In this document: in pieces, positions 1-6,147 of the stretch
Layout of the letters: each line of letters opens with the position of its first letter
Position numbering within the stretch: the first letter of the stretch is position 1
Origin: Candidatus Bathyarchaeota archaeon
Lineage (GTDB): Archaea; Thermoproteota; Bathyarchaeia; TCS64
Direction of reading: 5' to 3'
NCBI GenBank assembly: GCA_937877765.1
Contig: CALGBN010000351.1
Location: forward strand, 1 to 12,830
Length of the DNA: 12,830 nt
The notes under the pieces: model-generated
What the model was told of the DNA's origin: nothing
Databases searched by the model: none
Seen by the model: the letters and a program-made list of their open reading frames with translations, nothing else
Position numbers and translations under genes: made by a program

Positions 1-70
1 TTTTCAAGCAGAAGACGGCATACGAGATGTAGAGAGGTCTCGTGGGCTCGGAGATGTGTATAAGAGACAG
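1..70 (+). other. Illumina Nextera P7 adapter with i7 index (artefact)
   Basis: This is not genomic DNA. From base 5 it reads as the P7 flow-cell primer, then an 8-base index GTAGAGAG (29-36), then the Nextera read-2 primer ending in the 19-base Tn5 mosaic end (52-70, ending AAGAGACAG). Bases 3-70 are the exact reverse complement of 12763-12830. Real sequence starts at 71, so the gene on the minus strand here is cut by the library fragment end. Confidence 0.98.
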
Positions 71-196
71 GACATACCCCGGGCGACTCTGAGCCTTAAT
101 CACCAGTGTAGGTGAAAATAATACGGCTAGTATTATGAGGACGAGTCCTTGCTTCCTCAGAGAAGAACACCTAGATGGGTACATTAGGAACTTCAT
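71..196 (-). CDS. TPM-domain (YgcG-like) secreted/membrane protein, N-terminal fragment
   Basis: Partial gene: 42 codons from an ATG at 196-194 to the adapter junction, with the 3' end missing. The fragment starts with a signal peptide: basic residues (R9, R15, K16), then a hydrophobic core (GLVLIILAVLFSPTLVI, about residues 18-34) and a polar exit at KAQS. The last visible residues, RPGYV, match the way TPM-domain proteins usually begin after their signal (P-G-Y-V-N-D). The start lies 16 bp after the lemA stop and has a purine-rich Shine-Dalgarno-like GGGGAAGG just upstream, so it is co-transcribed with lemA. LemA followed by a TPM protein is a common pair in bacteria and occurs in archaea. 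The family call rests on five residues plus context, so it is probable, not certain. Confidence 0.6.
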
Positions 197-212
197 CTGT
201 GCCTTCCCCAGC

Positions 213-659
213 CTAGTAGGGCTTGGTCTCAAACCCGAACATATTGGCTACGATGTTACCGGGGAACAAACGTACTTTCTTGTTGTACTCTGTGACTGCC
301 TCATTGTATCTGAGACGAGCCACGGCGATTCTATTTTCTGTGCCCTCAAGCTCATCGATCAAACCGAGCACTAATGTGTTCGCGTCAAGATCAGGATAAT
401 CTTCAACAACCACAACTGCTAGAAGACGGTTGGACACATCATCCATCTCCTCTGCAGCGTTTATCTGTTCATCCACGCTGCCGTCAAGGCTGTCAGTCCA
501 TCCGCTACGCGCTGCTGCTATGTCAGTTAGTAGGCTTTGCTCATAGTTGATGTAGAGTTTGGTCGCGTTTACCACGTTGAGGATAAGGTCGTATCGTCTC
601 TGGTACTGTACCTCGATCTGTGCCCACTCGTTCTCAACCTGTATCTCAGCTGAGACCAA
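213..659 (-). CDS. lemA: LemA family protein, N-terminus interrupted
   Basis: The open part gives 148 residues spanning the LemA core: EWAQIEVQYQRRYDLI near residue 11, the VVNATK helix, a central coiled helix, EDYPDLDAN (about 86-94), the signature GTENRIAVARLRYNEAV (about 109-125) and the closing FPGNIVANMFGF. LemA proteins are usually about 180-200 residues with an N-terminal membrane helix and an extracytoplasmic helical bundle; their function is poorly defined. Here the TTG at 659 falls inside the conserved YNGLVS segment. In-frame sequence upstream (SSYNG) continues the family pattern until TGA at 675-677, and beyond it a hydrophobic stretch (LIIIGVVAVILVPAIMV) looks like the missing anchor. 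No in-frame start precedes that stretch. A TTG at 756-754 opens MNTFKSK in another frame, and a +1 shift at 733-735 would join it to the anchor. The gene is either decaying or carries base-call or amplification errors. Stop is TAG. Confidence 0.85.
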   Translation of the reverse strand: MVSAEIQVENEWAQIEVQYQRRYDLILNVVNATKLYINYEQSLLTDIAAARSGWTDSLDGSVDEQINAAEEMDDVSNRLLAVVVVEDYPDLDANTLVLGLIDELEGTENRIAVARLRYNEAVTEYNKKVRLFPGNIVANMFGFETKPY

Positions 660-674
660 GCCATTGTAGCTACT

Positions 675-677
675 TCA
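675..677 (-). other. In-frame TGA in the lemA anchor region
   Basis: This TGA separates the hydrophobic anchor (upstream) from SSYNGLVS (downstream) in one reading frame of lemA. Both sides resemble LemA, so the codon lies inside the original gene. A single base change from TGG or TCA, or a sequencing error, would explain it. Confidence 0.7.
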
Positions 678-785
678 GACCATGATGGCTGGTACAAGTA
701 TAACGGCGACGACGCCGATGATAATGAGGTTTCTATTTTGACTTAAATGTATTCAACTCGTGTTAAAAACCGGATGCTTGGCATG

Positions 786-793
786 TTATAAAT
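786..793. promoter_or_regulatory. TATA-like element in the lemA/VTT divergent region
   Basis: TTATAAAT lies 36 bp before the TTG of the VTT gene, so initiation about 25 bp downstream would give a leader of roughly 10-15 bases. The neighbourhood is AT-rich and nearly palindromic (the minus strand reads AAATTTATAA), so it could also serve lemA. Inference from the archaeal TATA consensus and spacing only. Confidence 0.45.
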
Positions 794-829
794 TTACTTA
801 AATTCATCCTTACTCAACTATAGGCTACT

Positions 830-1495
830 TTGAAGCGGAAAGCGGCCCTTAGCATACTTGGCGTTATAACAGTCGCGGCTATTTCAGTGGGGTTATTGTG
901 GAAACTCATGGTGCAGGGCGACAGCTTGGGTCAGCTTGGTCTAATAGGCGTATTGATTGCGGCTATGTTGAGTCATCTTACTGTTGTAGCGCGAGATATG
1001 TTCATACCCTTATTCCTACCCCTTGCCTCCATCTATCACCCAATCATACTAGGCACGGCAGCAGGCACAGGAGCCGCCATCGGGGAAGTAACAACATATT
1101 TTCTGGGATGGGGTGTGGCTGAGAGCCTTGAAGAGATGAGTGATGCCGAGGATAGAATAGCTCGATGGATTAACAAGTATGGGCTCTGGGCGGTACTCCT
1201 TGTTGCATTAACGCCTCTTCCTGATACTCCAATCGTTATTCTCGCTGGTTCAAGAAAGCTACCTTTCGGTAAACTGGCGGTTGTAGAGGTAGTCGGCAAA
1301 TCTATCCTCTATAGTGTGGGGGCGGTGATGGGTGGAATGGTCTACGGTGGGCTAGAGAACACCTTGGGTACAGTTATCGCTTCAGCCTTGATGGTTATAG
1401 GCTCACTGATATTCAGTATCGCTGTAACTTGGAAACCTAGTCGCGACTGGATATTCGGTTGGATGGAGAAACTTGTTCCACAGATGAAGGATTAG
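830..1495 (+). CDS. VTT/DedA-family membrane protein
   Basis: A 221-residue integral membrane protein with a helix at about 5-24, hydrophobic stretches around 36-53 and 57-76, a glycine-rich GTAAGTGAAIGEVTTYFLGWG segment (75-95), and helices at about 117-138, 153-173 and 178-200. The G-x3-G-x4-Y pattern followed by TPLPDTPIVILAGSRKLPF (128-146) is the VTT (SNARE-associated/DedA/TMEM41-VMP1) hallmark in its archaeal form, with P-L-P-D replacing the bacterial I-P-G-x-R. Family members act in the membrane; several bacterial and eukaryotic ones move lipids between leaflets. The substrate here is unknown. The start is TTG: the next Met (residue 27) would delete the first helix. Stop is TAG. It is transcribed divergently from lemA and is separated from iorA by 124 bp. 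Confidence 0.8.
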   Translation: MKRKAALSILGVITVAAISVGLLWKLMVQGDSLGQLGLIGVLIAAMLSHLTVVARDMFIPLFLPLASIYHPIILGTAAGTGAAIGEVTTYFLGWGVAESLEEMSDAEDRIARWINKYGLWAVLLVALTPLPDTPIVILAGSRKLPFGKLAVVEVVGKSILYSVGAVMGGMVYGGLENTLGTVIASALMVIGSLIFSIAVTWKPSRDWIFGWMEKLVPQMKD

Positions 1496-1619
1496 CGGAG
1501 AGAAGATAGGTTCCAATAACTCCACCTAACATCGTTGAATGACGTAGGGAGATTCGCTGCTTGTCGAAGGGCTTAAGTACGGAGTCCGACACCAGCCCAC
1601 TAAATCCAGGTGTAAATAT

Positions 1620-3488
1620 TTGGAACCAAGACAAGCAAACGCCCCAATTTTGTATATGGGCAACAACGCAATCGCAAGAGGAGCAATAGAAGCCGGAGTA
1701 AGAGTAGTAGCTGGTTATCCCGGTACTCCAAGCAGCGAGATATTATCCACAATAGCACGAGACGCGCGGAAATATGGTATGCACGTCGAGTGGAGCACAA
1801 ACGAGAAAGTAGCATACGAGGTTGCCTACGGTGCAGCCCTCAGCGGAGTACGGGCACTGATGACCACAAAGCATCTAGGCGTCAACGTACTCAGTGACGC
1901 CTTACTGGTCTCGGCGTATACCGGCGTCAACGGTGGATTAGTTATCGTGACCGCTGATGATATTCACCCCTTCAGCAGCCAGAACGCCGAGGACACAAGA
2001 TACTATGCGAAGCTAGCCAAGATACCGTGCATCGAGCCCAGTAACGTCCAAGAGGCAAAAGACATGATAATTGAAGCCTTTGAGCTAAGCGAGAAACTAC
2101 AGTTGCCTGTGCTCTTTAGGGTCACAGACCGTATATGTCACGCGAAGAGCGATGTTGTGCAGAGCGAGATCAAGCCAAGTATAGCCAAGGCTTCCTTTAT
2201 CAAGGAAGATTCTCGGTATGTGATGATCGCGCCTAACGCAAGGAAACGGGTTGAATGGCTTAACAATCAAATAGACAAGGCTGCTGCTCTTAGCGAGAAC
2301 CACCCAGAGAACCGGGCGGATTACGCTGAGCAAGCAACGCTAGGGGTAATAGCGTCTGGGGTTCCATATGAGCACACCATTGAGGCGTTAGACGTACTAG
2401 GGCTAACCGATAGGGTCTCGGTTCTCAAACTCACGTTCACACATCCATTGCCCAAGCAGAAGATAGCAGAGTTCCTCAGAAACCACAGCCATGTACTGGT
2501 AGCTGAGGAGATTGAACCCATCATCGAGACAGAGGTAAGCAGTATCGCCCACCAAATAGGACTAGACACATTAGTTCATGGACGCCTTGATGGATATGTA
2601 CCAAGGGAACACGAACTAACGCCAGATAGAATAGGTGAAAGCATAGCAAGAATCCTCAGCATAGATGATCCCCTCGTAAAGGTACCAACCTACAAGGCAC
2701 CCGAGGTCATAAGACGCATACCAAACCTCTGTGCTGGATGCCCCCACGCCGCAAGCTACTATGCCTTGAAACTAGCAAGACGTAAGATGGGGGGAGGTGG
2801 AGCAGTAACAGGTGATAGAGGCTGTTACAATCAGGGTACAAATCCGCCGCTATCCGCCATTGATACCTGTGTCTGTATGGGTGCAAGCATCAGCATGGCA
2901 TCAGGGCTCAGCCATGCAGGCGTAGAAGGCCCAATAGTGGCTGTAATCGGTGACAGCACTTTTCTCCATAATGGTGTACAGCCTCTCATCAACGCTGTGC
3001 ATAACAAGGCAAACATCACAGTGATGATTCTCGACAACGGCTGGACCGGGATGACCGGACACCAGCCAAACCCTAACACCGGCATCAATGTTCTCGGTGA
3101 ACCGGCTCCAAAGGTCAGCATCGAGAAACTGGTGGAGGCGTGCGGCGTACAGCACCTTCAAGTGGTCTCTCCATATAACGTGGATGAGACCACAGCCGCC
3201 ATCGTCTCAGCCATGCAACATGAGGGTCCAGCCGTAGTCGTATCCCGACAAGTCTGCCCAGTCCAAGACCACAGGATAAGACGAAAAAAAGGCGAACAAA
3301 TAGAGTTCCCAACATACACAGTGAACACAGACCAGTGCACGGGGTGTCTCTACTGTGTGAACAACATCGGGTGCCCAGCACTCGACGTAACTGATGGCAA
3401 GGTATCCATCAACCCGGCGCACTGCATCGGATGCGGTGTATGCGCCCAAATATGCCCCACAAGGGCAATCAAGGAGATAAAACAATGA
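1620..3488 (+). CDS. iorA: Indolepyruvate:ferredoxin oxidoreductase, alpha subunit
   Basis: 622 residues, full length for IorA. It oxidatively decarboxylates aryl pyruvates (indole-, phenyl-, hydroxyphenylpyruvate) to aryl-acetyl-CoA, reducing ferredoxin, as a cytosolic complex with IorB. Visible parts: the N-terminal pyrimidine-binding domain starting MGNNAIARGAIEAG with GYPGTPSSEI (about 34-43); the CAGCPH motif at 371; the thiamine diphosphate motif G444-D-S to N473 (LDNGWTGMTG); and two C-terminal ferredoxin-type cysteine sets, C573-x2-C-x2-C-x5-CP and C602-x2-C-x2-C-x3-CP, which carry electrons out. The TTG start gives the usual short lead before MGNNAIARGA; the ATG at codon 13 would trim the first beta strand. 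Its stop is TGA, overlapping the iorB start as ATGA, so the two are translationally coupled. It is the only complete gene here that ends in TGA. Confidence 0.95.
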   Translation: MEPRQANAPILYMGNNAIARGAIEAGVRVVAGYPGTPSSEILSTIARDARKYGMHVEWSTNEKVAYEVAYGAALSGVRALMTTKHLGVNVLSDALLVSAYTGVNGGLVIVTADDIHPFSSQNAEDTRYYAKLAKIPCIEPSNVQEAKDMIIEAFELSEKLQLPVLFRVTDRICHAKSDVVQSEIKPSIAKASFIKEDSRYVMIAPNARKRVEWLNNQIDKAAALSENHPENRADYAEQATLGVIASGVPYEHTIEALDVLGLTDRVSVLKLTFTHPLPKQKIAEFLRNHSHVLVAEEIEPIIETEVSSIAHQIGLDTLVHGRLDGYVPREHELTPDRIGESIARILSIDDPLVKVPTYKAPEVIRRIPNLCAGCPHAASYYALKLARRKMGGGGAVTGDRGCYNQGTNPPLSAIDTCVCMGASISMASGLSHAGVEGPIVAVIGDSTFLHNGVQPLINAVHNKANITVMILDNGWTGMTGHQPNPNTGINVLGEPAPKVSIEKLVEACGVQHLQVVSPYNVDETTAAIVSAMQHEGPAVVVSRQVCPVQDHRIRRKKGEQIEFPTYTVNTDQCTGCLYCVNNIGCPALDVTDGKVSINPAHCIGCGVCAQICPTRAIKEIKQ

Positions 3489-4078
3489 GTTTTAACATGA
3501 TAATCACTGGAATCGGCGGACAAGGAGTAGTATCCGCCGGAACCATCATCGCGGAAGCCGCCCTACGGGACGGGCTACGAATAAGAAACAGCGACGCCAC
3601 AGGCTTAGCCCAACGTGGTGGAAGCGTTCATAGCCAGATCAAGATAGGTGAGAATGTTAAGAGTACCATAGTTCATCCGGGTACAGCTGATGTGTTACTC
3701 GGGTTTGAGCCTCTTGAGGCGTCACGGTATGCTCATTTGTTGAAGCCTGATGGTATCGCTATTGTCAATAGTAAGCCAGTGCTGCCTGTGACTGTGAAGA
3801 ATGGGATGATGAGTTATCCTTTGATGGATGAGCTTAAGCAGATATTTGATGAGCGTAGCCTCAAGAGTATCTGGGTTGACGCATTAGAGGCATGTGAACG
3901 CCTCGGCAACACAAGAGTCCTCAACAGCTTTATGATTGGCTACATGGCTGCAAAGGCAAAGTTGCCTATCAAGATCGAGACCTTGAAGGAGACGATTATG
4001 GCGAATGTGCCCAAGCGAACAATTGAGCTTAACCTCAAAGCATTTGACTTAGGACTACAACAAGGAGAAGAGGAATAA
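3485..4078 (+). CDS. iorB: Indolepyruvate:ferredoxin oxidoreductase, beta subunit
   Basis: 197 residues from the ATG overlapping the iorA stop; a GGAG ribosome-binding site at 3473-3476 sits 8 bases before it and decides this start over upstream in-frame ATGs inside iorA. The protein is the gamma-type domain of 2-oxoacid:acceptor oxidoreductases: it opens with IITGIGGQGVVSAG (about 6-19), has the GLAQRGGSVHSQIKIG segment (about 41-56) and the TADVLLGFEPLEASRY segment (about 68-83). It partners IorA, which holds the cofactor and clusters. Its last base is shared with the next gene's ATG (TAATG). Codon choice switches sharply within the gene: residues 1-45 favour codons ending in A/C, and residues about 46-125 favour G/T. 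Confidence 0.94.
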   Translation: MSFNMIITGIGGQGVVSAGTIIAEAALRDGLRIRNSDATGLAQRGGSVHSQIKIGENVKSTIVHPGTADVLLGFEPLEASRYAHLLKPDGIAIVNSKPVLPVTVKNGMMSYPLMDELKQIFDERSLKSIWVDALEACERLGNTRVLNSFMIGYMAAKAKLPIKIETLKETIMANVPKRTIELNLKAFDLGLQQGEEE

Positions 4079-5055
4079 TGAGAGCAGGGATAAAGGGCAC
4101 AGGAATGTATGTACCCCCCAAGGTAATCAGCAATGATGATCTCGTAGCAATGGGCATCGAGACCACTGATGAATGGATTAGAACCAAAACCGGAATGCAG
4201 CTAAGACACATCGCTGAAGATGATGTATGCACAAGCGACCTAGCCGCCAAGGCTGGTGAAGCAGCACTAAAAGACGCTGGCGTAAAACCAGAAGACGTTG
4301 ACATGCTTATACTTGCAACGAGCAGCCCAGACGTGATACTGAGCTCCACAGCTGCAATCACCCAAGCCAAACTAGGGTGCAGTAATTCGGGAGCTTTTGA
4401 TGTCAACAGTGTCTGTAGCGGATTCGTGTACGCTTTTGATATTGGCTCAAGGATGGTCTTGGACCCCCACATGGATAACGTATTAGTCATAGGCGCGGAA
4501 CTTTACAGTAAAATACTCAACTGGGAGGACAGAACCACCTGCATCTATTTCGGAGACGGCGCAGGTGCAACACTACTTCAGAAAACCGATGAAGGCGGCG
4601 TACTAGGATCATACCTCAAGGCGGATGGTACCGGTGCTAGTGTCATCGAGATACCCGCAGGCGGCACAAGACAACGACTCACAAAGGAACTAATTGGCTC
4701 TGGACAGGAATACTTCCACATGGATGGACGAGCCGTCTGGAACTTCGCCACCGTGAAATATGGTGAAGCTATTACTGAGGTTACGAAGCGTGCAGGGTTC
4801 AAGGTCGATGATGTTGACTGGGTTATACCCCATCAGTCAAACAGCACCATGATCAAGGTCTGCATGGAGAACCTCGGGTTACCATATGAGAAAGCCTACC
4901 TGAACCTAGAGAAATACGCAAACTGTGCTGGGGCAAGTATACCCATCGCAATACACGAGGCAGCCAAGGATGGTTCCCTAAAGAAAGGCGATATTGTGGC
5001 TACTGTTGGTTATGGTGGAGGCTTGAGCTGGGGTAGCAACCTCATCGAATGGTAG
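4078..5055 (+). CDS. fabH: Beta-ketoacyl synthase III (FabH-type), third gene of the ior operon
   Basis: 325 residues, the usual FabH length, with the thiolase-fold features of KAS III: GTGMYVPPKVISNDDL at the start, TTDEWIRTKTGMQLRHIA (29-46), nucleophile Cys113 in NSVCSGF, YFGDGAGATLL (157-167), His252 in IPHQSN and Asn282 in NCAGASIP. This Cys-His-Asn set sits where E. coli FabH has C112, H244 and N274, so decarboxylative Claisen condensation is expected. In bacteria the primer is acetyl- or branched acyl-CoA and the extender is malonyl-ACP. Here the gene overlaps iorB by one base and has GGAG/GAGG just upstream, so it is made together with an enzyme producing aryl-acetyl-CoA; that is the likely primer (inference). 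Archaeal HMG-CoA synthases share the fold, but this sequence is FabH-like. No acyl carrier protein or reductase is nearby. Stop is TAG. Confidence 0.88.
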   Translation: MRAGIKGTGMYVPPKVISNDDLVAMGIETTDEWIRTKTGMQLRHIAEDDVCTSDLAAKAGEAALKDAGVKPEDVDMLILATSSPDVILSSTAAITQAKLGCSNSGAFDVNSVCSGFVYAFDIGSRMVLDPHMDNVLVIGAELYSKILNWEDRTTCIYFGDGAGATLLQKTDEGGVLGSYLKADGTGASVIEIPAGGTRQRLTKELIGSGQEYFHMDGRAVWNFATVKYGEAITEVTKRAGFKVDDVDWVIPHQSNSTMIKVCMENLGLPYEKAYLNLEKYANCAGASIPIAIHEAAKDGSLKKGDIVATVGYGGGLSWGSNLIEW

Positions 5056-5056
5056 T

Positions 5057-5542
5057 CTATTTCTTCCTCAAGACTACTGTTGAGTAGGTCTCCTCTACCC
5101 AGTCAATATCTCTTCTATCTAACTTTTTGATGTTATTTGGTTTGACGTTAATTATTACTCGCTCAGGGTGATCCTTTGTCTGGTCAAACCAGAAATAATC
5201 CTTCATCTCTGGGTGCCAATAGAGGTACCACCAAACCCACTTCTCCTCAACTACTTGGCGATCAGCGAAAGAGGCTTTTCCCTGAATCTCATCGAAGCTA
5301 TCCCTCTTGACTCCTGGATAAAGTAAAGCCACTTCGGGGTTTTCCTCTATGTCCAGTACTTTCTGAGTCTCTCTGTAGCTTGGGAACCATATCTCGTGGG
5401 TAGGGTCCTCGTTGAAGTTTGTCATTGGTCTGCTATGTGTCTCGCCATCTTTTCCATAGGTTATCATGTAGACTATTTTTGCATGTTTGAAGTCCTCAAG
5501 GGCTTCGTCATCGATATTTGTTGTATCCACTGTATATCTCAA
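5057..5542 (-). CDS. Pyridoxamine 5'-phosphate oxidase-like FMN-binding protein
   Basis: 161 residues with the split-barrel flavin-binding fold of the general stress protein 26 / PNPOx-like group. The barrel strands are AKIVYMITYGKDGETHSRPM (21-40) with the S-R-P-M phosphate-binding turn, HEIWFPSYRETQKVLDIEENPEVALLYP (49-76) and EIQGKASFAD (85-94). A tryptophan-rich stretch, KWVWWYLYW (101-109), follows. These proteins bind FMN, F420 or heme; the substrate cannot be told here. The start is TTG, close to a good TATA box, so the message is probably nearly leaderless; a GTG at codon 5 is an alternative. Its stop lies 1 bp from the stop of the convergent KAS III gene. Not obviously linked to its neighbours. 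Confidence 0.8.
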   Translation of the reverse strand: MRYTVDTTNIDDEALEDFKHAKIVYMITYGKDGETHSRPMTNFNEDPTHEIWFPSYRETQKVLDIEENPEVALLYPGVKRDSFDEIQGKASFADRQVVEEKWVWWYLYWHPEMKDYFWFDQTKDHPERVIINVKPNNIKKLDRRDIDWVEETYSTVVLRKK

Positions 5543-5559
5543 ATTATCTAGTAAGGGCG

Positions 5560-5567
5560 ATTTATAC
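5560..5567 (-). promoter_or_regulatory. TATA box for the FMN-binding protein gene
   Basis: GTATAAAT on the minus strand, centred about 22 bp before the TTG start at 5542, the spacing expected for an archaeal, almost leaderless transcript. Confidence 0.5.
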
Positions 5568-5613
5568 GGGTTATCGGCTGTTCAATGCTTTAGAACAATT
5601 GATCTATTTGGTA

Positions 5614-5621
5614 GATATATG
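5614..5621 (+). promoter_or_regulatory. TATA-like element for the PH-domain membrane protein gene
   Basis: GATATATG lies 32 bp before the ATG at 5654. The 111 bp between this gene and the FMN-binding protein gene is a divergent promoter region. Weak match to consensus. Confidence 0.35.
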
Positions 5622-5653
5622 ACCAAGCAGAATATCATATACTCCGGTAAAAA

Positions 5654-6142
5654 ATGACTGGACTCTACCGCGAACAAGTATACGCCCCACTCTGGGCACG
5701 AGGCACACTGTTAACCGCATTCACCATGACCACAGGGCTCTACATAGCGCAAACCCTAACAGGCACCATGATAGGCGAGAACCCAGCCCCCAACACGGTT
5801 CTCCTTACACTGAGTGCATTATTCGGTGGAATCTACCTGATTTTTCATAGACTCCGAATAGAGTTGGATTACAGAGGCGTGAAACTCAGCTACGGCTTGA
5901 TGACTAGAACAATCCCCTATCTTGACATCGAGCGCGTAGAGTTATCCAACATCGGGCTCATGGAGTACGGTGGACTCGGTTACAAGCAAAATCATAGAGG
6001 TGATGTAGCCTACAGTGTCCGTAAGGGAGAGGCGGTTAAAATTGTTACCCGCAGTAAGGGTCCAGTTCTATTTACTCCCCAAGAACCCCGACGGGTCGTG
6101 AGTCTCATTAACGAGATGGGCTCCTTCTCAACTTCAATATAA
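5654..6142 (+). CDS. Small membrane protein with PH-like domain
   Basis: 162 residues. Two hydrophobic helices (about 17-37 and 47-65) are followed by a soluble domain from about residue 67. That domain has the strand pattern of prokaryotic PH-like domains: LDYRGVKLSYGLMTRTIPYLDIERVEL (71-97), then GGLGYKQNHRGDVAYSVRKGEAVKIVT (106-132), then VLFTPQEPRRVVSLINEM, matching the family ending in which a strand is followed by 'P-x-x-hh-xx-I'. Such proteins are common, mostly uncharacterised and thought to sit at the membrane surface; no enzyme motif is present. The start is an ATG after a weak GGTAAAAA. It ends 5 bp before the convergent polX stop. Function unknown. Confidence 0.65.
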   Translation: MTGLYREQVYAPLWARGTLLTAFTMTTGLYIAQTLTGTMIGENPAPNTVLLTLSALFGGIYLIFHRLRIELDYRGVKLSYGLMTRTIPYLDIERVELSNIGLMEYGGLGYKQNHRGDVAYSVRKGEAVKIVTRSKGPVLFTPQEPRRVVSLINEMGSFSTSI

Positions 6143-6147
6143 TAACT

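Noticed and set aside
135..374. Plus-strand open frame of 79 codons
   Set aside because: Antisense to lemA and the TPM start, with no recognisable domain.
3431..3484. Upstream extension of iorB from an earlier in-frame ATG
   Set aside because: It would lie inside the second iron-sulfur motif of iorA; the GGAG site and the conserved N-terminus fix the start at 3485.
4078..5055. Archaeal HMG-CoA synthase
   Set aside because: Shares the fold, but the TTDEWIRTKTG, Cys113, HQSN and NCAGASIP motifs follow FabH.
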